A DNA stretch of 64,000 bases from Streptomyces zhihengii (GTDB taxonomy: Bacteria > Actinomycetota > Actinomycetes > Streptomycetales > Streptomycetaceae): assembly GCF_016919245.1 (NCBI RefSeq), contig NZ_JAFEJA010000002.1, forward strand, positions 1,738,501 to 1,802,500, written 5' to 3'. Positions 1 through 8,393 of this stretch are shown here, one piece after another. How positions within the stretch are numbered: the first letter of the stretch is position 1; every line of letters starts with the position of its first letter. Made by a program: the position numbers and the translations under genes. The notes beneath the pieces are model-generated. The model saw nothing but the letters and a program-made list of their open reading frames with translations, was not told the DNA's origin and ran no database searches.

Positions 1-231
1 GGCCAGGAGTGCGAAGTTCAGCGGGCTCCGGCGTACGGCATCCTCTCGGGCCAGGGTGTGTGCGGCGAGCAGACGCTCCGCGCGCATCGGGTCGCGCCGG
101 CGCACCGGTCCCTCACACCAGGACGGGAACCCGTCGCGGCCGGCCGGGACCCGTTTCAGGGCCGGTGCACGGTGCCAGTCGACCTCGCGGCGCACGCGCA
201 GCCAAGCCGAAAGGCTGTCAGTAGCGGTCAT
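1..231 (-). CDS. Unrecognised protein, partial (N-terminal 77 codons)
   Basis: The gene starts with ATG at 231 and runs leftward off the window edge, so only 77 residues are visible. A strong ribosome site (GGAGGAG) lies four bases before the ATG. The start overlaps the last 14 bases of the upstream gene ending at 218, so the two are probably translationally coupled. The visible part is basic and tryptophan-bearing (MTATDSLSAWLRVRREVDWH) with no signal peptide or membrane segment. I do not recognise the family. Being co-transcribed with another unrecognised, tryptophan-rich protein suggests a joint function that cannot be named from this sequence. Confidence 0.6.
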   Translation of the reverse strand, partial: MTATDSLSAWLRVRREVDWHRAPALKRVPAGRDGFPSWCEGPVRRRDPMRAERLLAAHTLAREDAVRRSPLNFALLA

Positions 232-1084
232 GCAACTCCTCCAGCGCCGCCCTCTCACGGTGGTCCTGGTACGGGGCGCGGCCGGTGAGGCCGATGGCCA
301 GGTCCTCGCCGACGGATTCGATCAGCGTCCGCTCCGGAAAGACCCAGCTCCTGAACCGGCCGCCGATCGCGCTCTCCACCGCTCGCGCGGCTTCGGCCCG
401 GTCCATGCCGGTGCTGGTCAGAAACCAGCCCAGGACGAGCGATGCCTGCCCGTACCAGCCTCCCTCCGCACCCGAGTCCAGGGTGTGGGTCACGAGCCGG
501 ACGCAGGCCCGCTCCAGGTGCCAACTGCGATCCTCGGGTGCGGCGTCCGGCGGCGGCGCCAGTTCGGCGAAGCGCTGGGCCGTTCGCTCCAACCACTCCC
601 GCCACTCCAGCAGGGCGGCCACGACCCGTTCCGCGGTCGCGTCGGGGGCCGTCACCGAGGTCGGCCCGCCGGCCCAGTTGCCGATGGGCCCACCGTCGCG
701 GTAGCTCCAGTTCCATCCCCAGGTCCAGGTGCCGTATCGCTCCCGGATGACCGCGTCCACCTGGCTCTCACACCAGTGTTCTCCCTGCCACCAGCCGGCC
801 ATGTCGGAGAGCACGGGCGGTACCCACTCGCGGACCAGCGAGCGGAGGCGTTCCTCCTCGTCCTCGTCCCAGGCGAACGTGTGGCGGGCAGGGTCGGAGT
901 CATCCCAGTCCCGGATGTCCTCGTGATTGAGGCGAGGCACACGGTTCTCGGGGAGAGGCAAGGAGTCACGGTTGTACGTCAGGGCCGGCCACTCTTTCCG
1001 TTCGATGTGATCGACCCACCAGTCTCGGCTCAATGCCCCCGGGACAGCGAAGGGTTTTCCGGACCGCGCCGGCTTGCCCGTCAT
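218..1084 (-). CDS. Unrecognised cytoplasmic protein, tryptophan-rich
   Basis: A 288-residue open frame with good actinobacterial codon bias. I start it at ATG 1084 (MTGKPARSGKPF) rather than at the longer in-frame extension, because the upstream residues are arginine/proline-rich read-through and a GAGG-type ribosome site lies before this ATG. The protein is rich in tryptophan, with a segment near residues 110-130 reading WTWGWNWSYRDGGPIGNWAGG-like composition, and has many acidic stretches. No signal peptide or membrane helix is visible. It overlaps the start of the next leftward gene by 14 bases, implying an operon. Family unknown to me. Confidence 0.6.
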   Translation of the reverse strand: MTGKPARSGKPFAVPGALSRDWWVDHIERKEWPALTYNRDSLPLPENRVPRLNHEDIRDWDDSDPARHTFAWDEDEEERLRSLVREWVPPVLSDMAGWWQGEHWCESQVDAVIRERYGTWTWGWNWSYRDGGPIGNWAGGPTSVTAPDATAERVVAALLEWREWLERTAQRFAELAPPPDAAPEDRSWHLERACVRLVTHTLDSGAEGGWYGQASLVLGWFLTSTGMDRAEAARAVESAIGGRFRSWVFPERTLIESVGEDLAIGLTGRAPYQDHRERAALEELHDRY

Positions 1085-1322
1085 CCTCGGCCTCGCCCAG
1101 GTCTCCCCGTACCTGACCGAGCACCGGGCACATCCAGCGGTTCGGGGAGTACTCCACCGTGGACCTGCGGGCCGGCACGGGCGCGGTGCGCGATGCCGAG
1201 AGGGCCGAGCGACCGGTGCTGGTGGTCGCCCACAGAAACTCACGCAAGGCCCGCTGCGCCCCAACCGCGAGACCGCCATCGCCGCAGCCGTCCTCACCCC
1301 GGAGCCTCAACACCGGCCATGC

Positions 1323-2732
1323 TCAGTGTGCCGACAGGCCGAGGCGTTCCCTGGCGTTCCTCAGGTCGGCGGTGAGCGCGTCGCTCATCGGATCCCCGGC
1401 TCGGTCCAGTGTGTCGACGAGAGCGGCCGCTGCGGTCAAGGCGGTCTCCTCGGCCTCGCGCAGGGGCACGGTCGCGGTGGAGTCGCCGGTGTTCATGGTG
1501 GCCCAGCGGTGGGCGGCATCGCAGAGGAGCAGTGCCTCCCAGAGGACGCGCAGTGCCGCGGGAAGGCGGTCGGATGCGATCAGCTGGTGGCCGATCCGGG
1601 CGAGCGAAGTGGCCTGACGTGGCACAGCGTTGACCACGTTCATCCGGCCGGTGGCCGAGAACCTGGCTCCGTCCCCGCCGCAGAGGGCAAGTCGCAGCGT
1701 CCGGATCTCCAGCGGATCCAGGGCGCCGGCCCGCGCGCCGCCTGCGAGCCTCGTGGATTCCGTCCGCTCCGCTTCCAGCAGTGCCTCCCGCAGACTCGGC
1801 GCCAGCACCGACGCGAACTCCCGCTCCATCTCCGCGATCCGATCATGCGACCCACGGGCGGCCATGGCCAGATGTCCGGCCGCCTCCGCGTCCCGCCCGG
1901 CCTCTCGCAGGTGGACACCGATCCGGGCATGAGCCCCGGAACTCCCGGCCCGGCCGAGTTCTGCGGCCTCCAGAATCACGCCGTCCACGGCCAGCGCCGC
2001 GTCCCACCGCCCACGCGCCGCCTCCAGCATGGAGACGACCGGGGCGGCAAAACCGATCGCGTACGTGAGCACCTCAGGGCCGACCCCGCCCATCTCCTGG
2101 TATCGCGCGAGGGACGCCTGGCCGCATTCCAGGGCCAGTTCATGGTCCCCTGCCCGCAGTTGGATCCCCGCGCCGACCGCGAGGATCCGGGCCGCGTCCC
2201 CGGACCGGTCCGAGAGCGGAGTGAAGGCTCCCGCCCGCATGTACCCACCGATCGCCATATCCAGATCACTGAGGGCACTGAAGGGACGGTCCCACTCGGC
2301 ATAGGCCCGGGCCCTTCGCAGCCGGACATCGGCCGTCAGCAGGACCGCCGGAACGGGACCCGTCTCCTGCCGGTCCCCCCGCAGCTCACCCTCCTTCCGG
2401 GCGACGAGCTGCTCCGCCTCCATCCGCTGGTACAGCTTCTCGGCCTGGTCCAGGGCTGCGACCGCACCGGCCACGTCCCCGACATCGGTCCTGGCCCGTC
2501 CCATGGCGTAGAGCAGTCCCGCTCTGGCCTGGGGAACCTCGGGCAGGTCCGGGGAGGCGGCGTCCAAACGGTCCAGGGCGTGCTGCGCCCGCGCGAACTC
2601 GGCGAGCGCCCGTGCCGGCTCCTGACTCTGCTCGGCGGCGAGCCCTCGTTCGTAGGCCGTCCGGTACTCCTGGATCGCCTGCTCGGTACGATCCCGGTCC
2701 TGAGAGGCTCCGCGCCGCCGAAATATCCTCAT
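1323..2732 (-). CDS. TPR-like alpha-helical repeat protein
   Basis: A 469-residue protein starting at ATG 2732 (MRIFRRRGASQDRDR), with a purine-rich ribosome site (AAGGGG, AAGGAAG) just upstream. The in-frame extension to 2843 lacks coding character. Almost the entire protein is alanine/leucine-rich helix pairs with TPR-like spacing (for example YERGLAAEQSQEPARALAEF, then LLYAMGRARTDVGDVAGAVAALDQAEKLY). No signal peptide, membrane segment or catalytic motif is visible. TPR scaffolds mediate protein-protein contacts; the partner is not evident. It is transcribed away from the GH43 gene, and the 326-base gap between them must hold both promoters. Alternative: the helical domain of a regulator that has lost its DNA-binding part. 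Confidence 0.6.
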   Translation of the reverse strand: MRIFRRRGASQDRDRTEQAIQEYRTAYERGLAAEQSQEPARALAEFARAQHALDRLDAASPDLPEVPQARAGLLYAMGRARTDVGDVAGAVAALDQAEKLYQRMEAEQLVARKEGELRGDRQETGPVPAVLLTADVRLRRARAYAEWDRPFSALSDLDMAIGGYMRAGAFTPLSDRSGDAARILAVGAGIQLRAGDHELALECGQASLARYQEMGGVGPEVLTYAIGFAAPVVSMLEAARGRWDAALAVDGVILEAAELGRAGSSGAHARIGVHLREAGRDAEAAGHLAMAARGSHDRIAEMEREFASVLAPSLREALLEAERTESTRLAGGARAGALDPLEIRTLRLALCGGDGARFSATGRMNVVNAVPRQATSLARIGHQLIASDRLPAALRVLWEALLLCDAAHRWATMNTGDSTATVPLREAEETALTAAAALVDTLDRAGDPMSDALTADLRNARERLGLSAH

Positions 2733-3058
2733 CTTCCTTATATTCCCCTTGAGTTGACTACATCCAACCGTCCGGTGAAACGTCGGTATCCTGTCACGGC
2801 GTCTCCACCGGACGCCCGCGTTCACTTCGAACGGGTCTGTCACGACGGCGCCTCGGCTCGCGCGAGTGTCGGATCAGAGGAGCGGCGAGGCGGCGGTCCA
2901 GCCGCTCGCGTCCGTCGGGTGCCGCGATGTCGGGGGGCTCGGCGAGAGCGAGGGTCCAACTTACGGGCGGTCCGTGCGTTGCGCGCAAGGTTGTTCGACA
3001 TTACCGTCATGGCTCGGTCCGGGGTGGTCACCGAGGTACGAAGGGGTTCAGGCGGCGT
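2733..3058. other. Divergent intergenic region; left part unique, right part duplicated
   Basis: This gap separates the leftward TPR-like gene from the rightward GH43 gene. From about 2962 onward it belongs to the segment repeated near 42639, so the upstream region common to both GH43 copies (GTGCGTTGC...TTCGACATTACCGTC) probably contains their promoter. The part left of 2962 is not shared and shows no convincing open frame. Confidence 0.5.
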
Positions 3059-4758
3059 ATGCGGCAGCGCAGCGTGCAGGTCATTCGGAATCCTGTCCTG
3101 GCCGGTTCGCATCCGGACCCGTCCGCGCTGCGGGTGGGTGACTGCTTCTATCTGGCGACCTCGACGTTCGAGTGGTACCCCGCCGTGCGGCTGCACCAGT
3201 CTCGTGACCTGGTGCGGTGGCGGCCGCTGGGTGGTGCTCTGGACGCCGCACGGCTCCTGGATCTCACCGGGTGCCCCGATTCCGGCGGGGTGTGGGCACC
3301 GAACCTCACCTTCACGGACGGCCTGTTCCACCTGGTCTTCAGCAACGTCTCCACCTATGCGGGAGGCTTCACCGACAGCCCCAACTACCTCACCACGGCC
3401 CCGGGGATCGAGGGTCCCTGGTCCGATCCGGTGCCGTTGCATGCACGTGGTTTCGACGCGTCCCTCTTCCACGACGGTCCCGACAGCTGGCTGCTGAACC
3501 TGGTCCACGACTGGCGGCCGGGACACGGCGGCTCGGCCGGCCTGGAAGCGACCCGCTACGACCGGTCCGCGCGCCGCCTGGTCGGGGATCCCGTGACTGT
3601 CGTGCTGCCGCCGCAGGCCGGCTGGATCGAGGGGCCCAACCTGTATCGGATCGGCGGCTGGTACTACCTGCTGACCGCCGACGGCGGCACCGGTTACGAC
3701 CACCAGGTCACCGTGGCCCGCTCCCGTACTCTCACCGGCCCCTACGAACGTGACCCGCACGGGCCGTTGGTCACCGCCCGTCATCGTCCGGACCTGCCGC
3801 TGCAGAAGGCCGGGCACGGCAGTCTCGTCGAGACCGGCGACGGCGCGTGGTTCCTCGCCTACCTCGTGGCCCGACCCGAGGGCCGCCATGGCCCCTGTGT
3901 CCTGGGCCGCGAGACCGCGCTGGCGTCCGTCACCTGGACCGCCGACGGGTGGCCGCGTGTCCCGGACAGCCTGCCCGCACTCGACGTCGCGGCCCCTGAC
4001 CTGGGCCCCGGCGACGACGCGACCGGTGCCGAGAGCGACGACGCCGACGAGGCCGACGGCTTCGAGCAGCCTGTGCTCGGGCCTCAATGGTCCACCCTGC
4101 GGCGTCCCGCGACGGACGACTGGGCCTCCCTCTCTGCGCGCCCGTCCCATCTGCGCTTGCACGGCGGCCGCTCGCCGCAGAGCCTGACCGGCCCCAGTCT
4201 GGTGGCCCGCCGGCTGACGGCGGCGCACGGCGCGTTCGAGGCGACCATGGAGTACCGGCCGCGGTCCTTCCAGCACCTGGCCGGCATCACCGCGTACTAC
4301 AACACGCGCAACTGGTACTTCCTGCACGTCACCGCGGACGACGATAAGCATGCCGTGCTGCGTGTGGCCGGCTGCGACCGGGGCGTACTGAGCGTGGACG
4401 AGGCCGGGGGAGTACCACTGGGTGACGTGCGCCGTCTGTCCCTCGGCTTCGACCTGAGTGGACCCGTGCTGCGTTTTCGCTACGCCGTCGACGGCGACTG
4501 GTGTCCGATCGGCGTGCCCCTTGACGCCACGGTCCTGTCGGATGAGCACGCGGAGGAGTTCGAGCACGGGCAGATCAGGTCTCTCGGTTTCACCGGCGCG
4601 TTCGCCGGGATGTGGGCCTGGGATCTCACCGGTGGCGGCCTGCCTGCCGACTTCGACGAGGCGTCCTGGCGCGCGGCCTGTTGACATCCCGCTGACGTCG
4701 CGAGGACGTGTTCAGCCGCTCGGCGGGGCTGGTCGGAGGGCGACGACCGGCGATCGGG
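2962..4758 (+). repeat. Long direct repeat, copy 1 (GH43 segment)
   Basis: This ~1.8 kb segment is repeated in the same orientation at 42639-44426. By eye the copies differ by scattered substitutions plus one 9-base in-frame indel. Similarity begins abruptly at TACGGGC about 100 bases before the gene and ends at GGCGATCGGG about 75 bases after its stop. It contains one complete gene and its upstream region. The abrupt ends suggest transfer as a discrete fragment. Confidence 0.9.
3059..4684 (+). CDS. Glycoside hydrolase family 43 (beta-xylosidase/arabinofuranosidase-like), copy 1
   Basis: A 541-residue GH43 enzyme, expected to release terminal xylose or arabinose from hemicellulose oligomers. 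The five-bladed propeller fills about residues 8-300: catalytic base Asp20 in GSHPDPS, a WAPNLTF segment typical of the family, and general acid Glu191 in WIEGPNLYRI. Residues ~330-541 form the C-terminal beta-sandwich common in xylan-active GH43. No signal peptide is visible, so it probably acts inside the cell on imported oligosaccharides. I start at ATG 3059, matching the second copy; the upstream frame is not conserved-looking. There is no transporter or regulator beside it. An almost identical copy lies at 42738. Exact substrate is inferred only from the family. Confidence 0.87.
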   Translation: MRQRSVQVIRNPVLAGSHPDPSALRVGDCFYLATSTFEWYPAVRLHQSRDLVRWRPLGGALDAARLLDLTGCPDSGGVWAPNLTFTDGLFHLVFSNVSTYAGGFTDSPNYLTTAPGIEGPWSDPVPLHARGFDASLFHDGPDSWLLNLVHDWRPGHGGSAGLEATRYDRSARRLVGDPVTVVLPPQAGWIEGPNLYRIGGWYYLLTADGGTGYDHQVTVARSRTLTGPYERDPHGPLVTARHRPDLPLQKAGHGSLVETGDGAWFLAYLVARPEGRHGPCVLGRETALASVTWTADGWPRVPDSLPALDVAAPDLGPGDDATGAESDDADEADGFEQPVLGPQWSTLRRPATDDWASLSARPSHLRLHGGRSPQSLTGPSLVARRLTAAHGAFEATMEYRPRSFQHLAGITAYYNTRNWYFLHVTADDDKHAVLRVAGCDRGVLSVDEAGGVPLGDVRRLSLGFDLSGPVLRFRYAVDGDWCPIGVPLDATVLSDEHAEEFEHGQIRSLGFTGAFAGMWAWDLTGGGLPADFDEASWRAAC

Positions 4759-5017
4759 CGGGACGCGTCGACGCTGTGGGGCAGGGGGCACCGAGCAGGG
4801 CGAGGTCCGGAACCCGGATGCTGCCGATTCGTCCCGAGGCGCACAGAGCATGGTCCCGCCGCGCACAGAGCATGGCCGAACGGTGGCGCCCTACTCACAG
4901 CACGTCCTGATGCGGGAGGCCATCATGAAGACCAGCGGACTGGCGAACGGCTGCGCGCCGCACAAGACGCTCTGCGCGAGAGCGTCGGCTGAGAACACGG
5001 GGCAGGGGAGACAGCGG
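4685..5017. other. Intergenic region, no gene seen
   Basis: The first ~75 bases are the tail of the GH43 repeat. The rest has no convincing gene. An in-frame ATG at 4925 with GGGAGG seven bases upstream could start a longer form of the following isochorismatase-like protein. A short direct repeat (GCACAGAGCATGG at 4840-4852 and 4863-4875) is also present. Confidence 0.4.
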
Positions 5018-5587
5018 ATGGACATCGGCAGCGCCGCGTTGGTCGTGATCGACATGCAGAACGGCTTCGTGAACCACCATAGCCGCCACGCCGTGCTCGC
5101 GGTCTCCGACCTGGTCGCCCAGTGGTCCGCCGCGGGCCGACCTGTGATCTTCACCCGGTACTTCAACTATCCGGACAGCCCCTACGAGCGCTTCTTCCAG
5201 TGGCGCCGACTCCAGGAAGCGCCCGAGACCGACATCGTCCCCGAGCTCGTCGAGGCCGCCGCCCACGCACACGCGGTCGTCGACAAGACCGGTTACACCC
5301 TCCTCACCCCGGAGGCCGCCGATCTGATCCGCCAGGCCGGCTGGACCGACCTCGTCTTCTGCGGGATCGCCACCGAGAGCTGCGTCCTGAAATCCGCTGC
5401 CGACGCCTTCGAGCACGGCTACGCACCCTGGATCGTCACCGACGCCTCCGCGAGCGACGCCGGCCCCGAGGTGCATGACGCCGGGCTTCTCGTCGCCCGC
5501 CGCCTGATCGGAACCGGCCAACTCGTCACCAGCGACCACGTGATCGGCCAACTCACCGCGTACGCCGGAGCCCCGGTGCTGGAATAG
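5018..5587 (+). CDS. Isochorismatase-family cysteine hydrolase
   Basis: A 189-residue protein with the isochorismatase fold and the complete catalytic triad: Asp12 (VVIDMQNGF), Lys90 (VVDKTGYT) and Cys122 (GIATESCVLKSA). The Cys residue indicates an amidohydrolase of the nicotinamidase/N-carbamoyl-hydrolase type rather than a true isochorismatase. Start ATG 5018 follows GGGGAG and gives the usual family length; ATG 4925 with GGGAGG would add 31 atypical residues. The FAD oxidoreductase begins five bases after its stop, so the two are almost certainly co-transcribed. Substrate unknown; it opens a run of enzymes that look like metabolite salvage or repair. Confidence 0.88.
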   Translation: MDIGSAALVVIDMQNGFVNHHSRHAVLAVSDLVAQWSAAGRPVIFTRYFNYPDSPYERFFQWRRLQEAPETDIVPELVEAAAHAHAVVDKTGYTLLTPEAADLIRQAGWTDLVFCGIATESCVLKSAADAFEHGYAPWIVTDASASDAGPEVHDAGLLVARRLIGTGQLVTSDHVIGQLTAYAGAPVLE

Positions 5588-5591
5588 CCCC

Positions 5592-6506
5592 ATGGCCGAC
5601 ACGCTGTACGACACCGACCTGATCATCATCGGCGGCGGCCCGGCTGGCTGCGCCGCCGCTCGCATGGCCGCTAGCGTCGGCATGCGCTCGATCCTCGTCG
5701 AGCCGGACCGGCTGTGCCGCAACCTCTACCGGATCCCGGCCTTGAACAACTCCCTCGGCGGCCACACCAGCGGCCCCGAGCTCGCTGACTCCATCGTCGA
5801 GGAGCTGAAGAACACTGAGCTGTGCCGCCTCGAACTCGGCCGACACGTCACCGAGCTCCACGCCGACGACGACCGGGTGACCATCACGGTGGACACCGGC
5901 ACCCGTCTCACCGCCCCGTACGCCATCGTCGCCACCGGCGTCGGCCCGCTCCAGCCCCGCGACGTCCTCTGGATCACCGCCCCGGACGGCCTGACCCTGT
6001 CCCCGCTCTGGCAGGCCGAGGCGGACGAGGCCGAGGGCAGCACCCTCCTTGTCCTCGGCGGCGACCGCCCGATCGGCACCTTCCTGCGCGCCCACCCGAG
6101 CACCGACACTCGCCTGTTTGTGGCGTACCCGGCGGCGGATGAATACAAGATTGAGGAGATCCGCGAGGACCCCCGGGTCACGCTCCTTCCCGTGGAGCAC
6201 CTGACGCTCCGGACCGGAAAAGGCATCGCGGTGTCGGCGGAAGCGGTGGGGTGGAACGGCGAACGGCAGGCGATCACGGCGGATGCAGCCCACCTCAGCA
6301 TCGGCAACGCCCCGACCGCCCCGTCCGGCGACCTGACTCGCGGTCTGGACGGATACTGCCCGCCGACCGACCAGCACCCCCGCGTCATTGTGGCCGGCGA
6401 CCTCCGCTCGGCCCGCTTCCAGCGGATCATGACCGCCTTGGGCTCCGGAAGCGAGGCCGCACTGCACGCCTACTACGCGGCCAGGGAACTTCTCGCCAAG
6501 GGCTGA
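5592..6506 (+). CDS. FAD/NAD(P)-dependent oxidoreductase, thioredoxin-reductase-like, no CxxC
   Basis: A 304-residue flavoprotein. The N-terminal Rossmann motif IIGGGPAGCAAARMA (residues ~12-26) binds FAD, and the C-terminal DGYCPPTDQHPRVIVAGDL segment is the second FAD-binding stretch seen in pyridine-nucleotide-disulfide oxidoreductases. The redox-active CxxC of thioredoxin reductases is absent, so it belongs to the ferredoxin/thioredoxin-reductase-like group with another substrate. The ATG lies five bases after the hydrolase stop. The pairing suggests one oxidation plus one hydrolysis on the same small molecule. It is followed by a 273-base gap, so the next three genes may have their own promoter. 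Confidence 0.85.
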   Translation: MADTLYDTDLIIIGGGPAGCAAARMAASVGMRSILVEPDRLCRNLYRIPALNNSLGGHTSGPELADSIVEELKNTELCRLELGRHVTELHADDDRVTITVDTGTRLTAPYAIVATGVGPLQPRDVLWITAPDGLTLSPLWQAEADEAEGSTLLVLGGDRPIGTFLRAHPSTDTRLFVAYPAADEYKIEEIREDPRVTLLPVEHLTLRTGKGIAVSAEAVGWNGERQAITADAAHLSIGNAPTAPSGDLTRGLDGYCPPTDQHPRVIVAGDLRSARFQRIMTALGSGSEAALHAYYAARELLAKG

Positions 6507-6779
6507 GACCACGTTGGCGGGATGCGACGACGATGGCACTCAGAGGGGAAGCTCCGCGATCAGTGAGACTGGGGTGGCGATCGGGTCGGGAACCGGAAGT
6601 ATCGAGGTACGGCATCTGGGGACGGACCGGTTCACTTCCCGCCTCAGCGGCAGATCGAAGGTCCGGGTGGATGGACGTCTCACTCCGGCGACCGGTGAGG
6701 TGCTGGTAGGCAGCGCTGCTGGCGTTGTGACCCGCGGGGACCATGGACATGTGAGCGAGACCCGAAGGGCTTGGACGCC

Positions 6780-7979
6780 ATGACAGAGAAGACCTCCCGC
6801 AGCTCGAACGATGCGAATGGAGCACCGGTCATCCTGAGTAACGAGCCCGGCTCGTTCGCCTGGGGCGTGCTGGCCAAGCGCCACCCCGCCCTCATTCAGC
6901 AAGTGCGGGACGCCTTCCCGTACGGCCGTGAGCAGCACGAGGCCCTCGACGCCCTGCTGGACGAGATCACCAACGGCGTCATCGAGCCGCTCGCCCCTGG
7001 AGAGCACGACCGTGAACGCTGGGCGGACTGGGGACAGGAGCACTTCGGACGCTCCTGGTACGACGCCCCGTTCCTGTGGGCGGAGAGCTACTTCTACCGC
7101 AGGCTCCTCGGCGCGGTCGGGTACTTCGGCAGCGGGCCATGGCAGGGAGTCGATCCGTTCGCGCCGTTCAAACGGGCCGAGCTGCGCGGTGAGGCCGTGG
7201 AGGAGGAACTACGGGCCCTGGACGCGCTCGCGAGCGCTCCGGCGGACGAGCGGGCTGCTGCCCTGCTCCACGCGTCGCTCTGGGGCAACCGGGCGGACCT
7301 CGGCTTCCGCGTCTCGGCGGGGGAGCCGGCAGCCGGTGACGCCGCTGCCTCCGCGCTGGTGGCTGACGACAGCGCCTTGTTGTGGCAGCTGCTGCCCGTC
7401 GGGGGCTCCTCGACCGTCGCCGTGGTGGCGGACAATGCGGGGCGCGAGCTGATCCCGGACCTGATCCTCATCGACCACCTCCTCGAACAGCGGCATGCCG
7501 AACAGGTCGTGCTCCACCTCAAGCCGTACCCCTACTACGTCTCCGACGCGATGACGGTCGACGTCGTCGACTGCCTCCGCCGCCTCACCGACGCACCCGG
7601 CCAAGCCAGTGCGATCGGAGGCCGGCTGTGGAAGGCCATGGCAGCAGGAAGCCTGGAGGTCCGCACCCACCCGTTCTTCTGCGCTCCGCTGCCATACGAG
7701 GAGATGCCCGAGGACCTCCGCGGCGAGGTCGAGAGCGCCACGCTCACCATTTTTAAGGGCGACCTCAACTATCGACGCCTGGTGGGCGACCAGCTGTGGG
7801 ACGCCACAGCGTCTTTCGCCGATCTCACCGCGTACTTCCCGGGGGCCGTCGCAGCGCTCCGGACCCTGAAGTCCGACGTCATCGTCGGTTTGGAGCAGGA
7901 AGCGCTGGACGGGCTCGAACGGTCCGGATCTGCCTGGCGAACGAGTGGAACGCACGCGCTGGTCCAGGTGCGACGGTAG
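6780..7979 (+). CDS. ARMT1-like damage-control phosphatase (DUF89)
   Basis: A 399-residue DUF89 protein. Family signatures visible are VVADNAGRELIPDLIL (metal-binding Asp-Asn), VVLHLKPYPYYVSDAM, TIFKGDLNYRRLVGD and the late RTLKSDVIVGL. DUF89 proteins are metal-dependent phosphatases thought to remove harmful or side-product phosphometabolites. ATG 6780 is preferred because AAGGG lies at the right distance; a TTG nine bases upstream is the alternative. It precedes a NUDIX hydrolase by nine bases, and that gene overlaps a D-amino-acid-oxidase-like gene, so the trio is an operon. The combination looks like metabolite house-cleaning; the true substrate cannot be read from sequence. Confidence 0.85.
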   Translation: MTEKTSRSSNDANGAPVILSNEPGSFAWGVLAKRHPALIQQVRDAFPYGREQHEALDALLDEITNGVIEPLAPGEHDRERWADWGQEHFGRSWYDAPFLWAESYFYRRLLGAVGYFGSGPWQGVDPFAPFKRAELRGEAVEEELRALDALASAPADERAAALLHASLWGNRADLGFRVSAGEPAAGDAAASALVADDSALLWQLLPVGGSSTVAVVADNAGRELIPDLILIDHLLEQRHAEQVVLHLKPYPYYVSDAMTVDVVDCLRRLTDAPGQASAIGGRLWKAMAAGSLEVRTHPFFCAPLPYEEMPEDLRGEVESATLTIFKGDLNYRRLVGDQLWDATASFADLTAYFPGAVAALRTLKSDVIVGLEQEALDGLERSGSAWRTSGTHALVQVRR

Positions 7980-7988
7980 GGGATCTTC

Positions 7989-8393
7989 GTGACGGTCGAG
8001 ACCCAGAGAGCGGTCGCCGCTGCCGTCGTCGTGCGGGGCGAGCGAGTCCTGCTCGTGCGGCGACGTGTGGCGGAAGGGGCGCTCTCGTGGCAGTTCCCGG
8101 CAGGGAAGATCGAATTCGAGGAGACTCCCGGGGAAGCCGCAGCACGTGAGACCGAGGAAGAGACCGGGCTCCTGGTGGTGCCCCAGACTGTGCTGGGACA
8201 ACGGGTGCACCCCATGACAGGCCGGGAGATCCACTACATCGCATGCCGCCCCGTCGGCGGCCAGGCGGTCGTGGCGAGTGCTGATGAGGTGGCCGGCCTG
8301 GCCTGGGCCACGCATGGCGAGCTTTCACAGTACGTGCCGCATGGGCTGTTCGGGCCGGTGCAGAACTACCTCGATGAGGCTCTGCTCTCGTGA
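7989..8393 (+). CDS. NUDIX hydrolase
   Basis: A 134-residue single-domain NUDIX protein starting at GTG 7989. The Nudix box is intact at about residues 39-61: GKIEFEETPGEAAARETEEE followed by TGL, matching Gx5Ex7REUxEExGU. The short length and the LSWQFPAGKIE context resemble MutT-type nucleotide pyrophosphohydrolases, but the substrate is not determined by the box. Its stop overlaps the next start (GTGA at 8390-8393), which indicates translational coupling to the oxidase-like gene. It probably hydrolyses a nucleoside diphosphate-linked or damaged nucleotide. Confidence 0.92.
   Translation: MTVETQRAVAAAVVVRGERVLLVRRRVAEGALSWQFPAGKIEFEETPGEAAARETEEETGLLVVPQTVLGQRVHPMTGREIHYIACRPVGGQAVVASADEVAGLAWATHGELSQYVPHGLFGPVQNYLDEALLS

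Noticed and set aside
1074..3497. A rightward open frame of 807 codons crossing several genes
   Set aside because: It is an antisense/shifted shadow of the TPR-like and GH43 genes; very G+C-rich DNA keeps such frames open. Composition is Arg/Pro/Gly-rich with no motif.
2840..4687. A 615-codon leftward frame opposite GH43 copy 1, and its 787-codon counterpart opposite copy 2 (41994-44357)
   Set aside because: Exact antisense shadows of the GH43 genes, conserved only because the DNA is duplicated; no ribosome site or domain.
5592..6506. Flavoprotein as a thioredoxin reductase
   Set aside because: The redox-active CxxC is missing, so the specific name is not justified.
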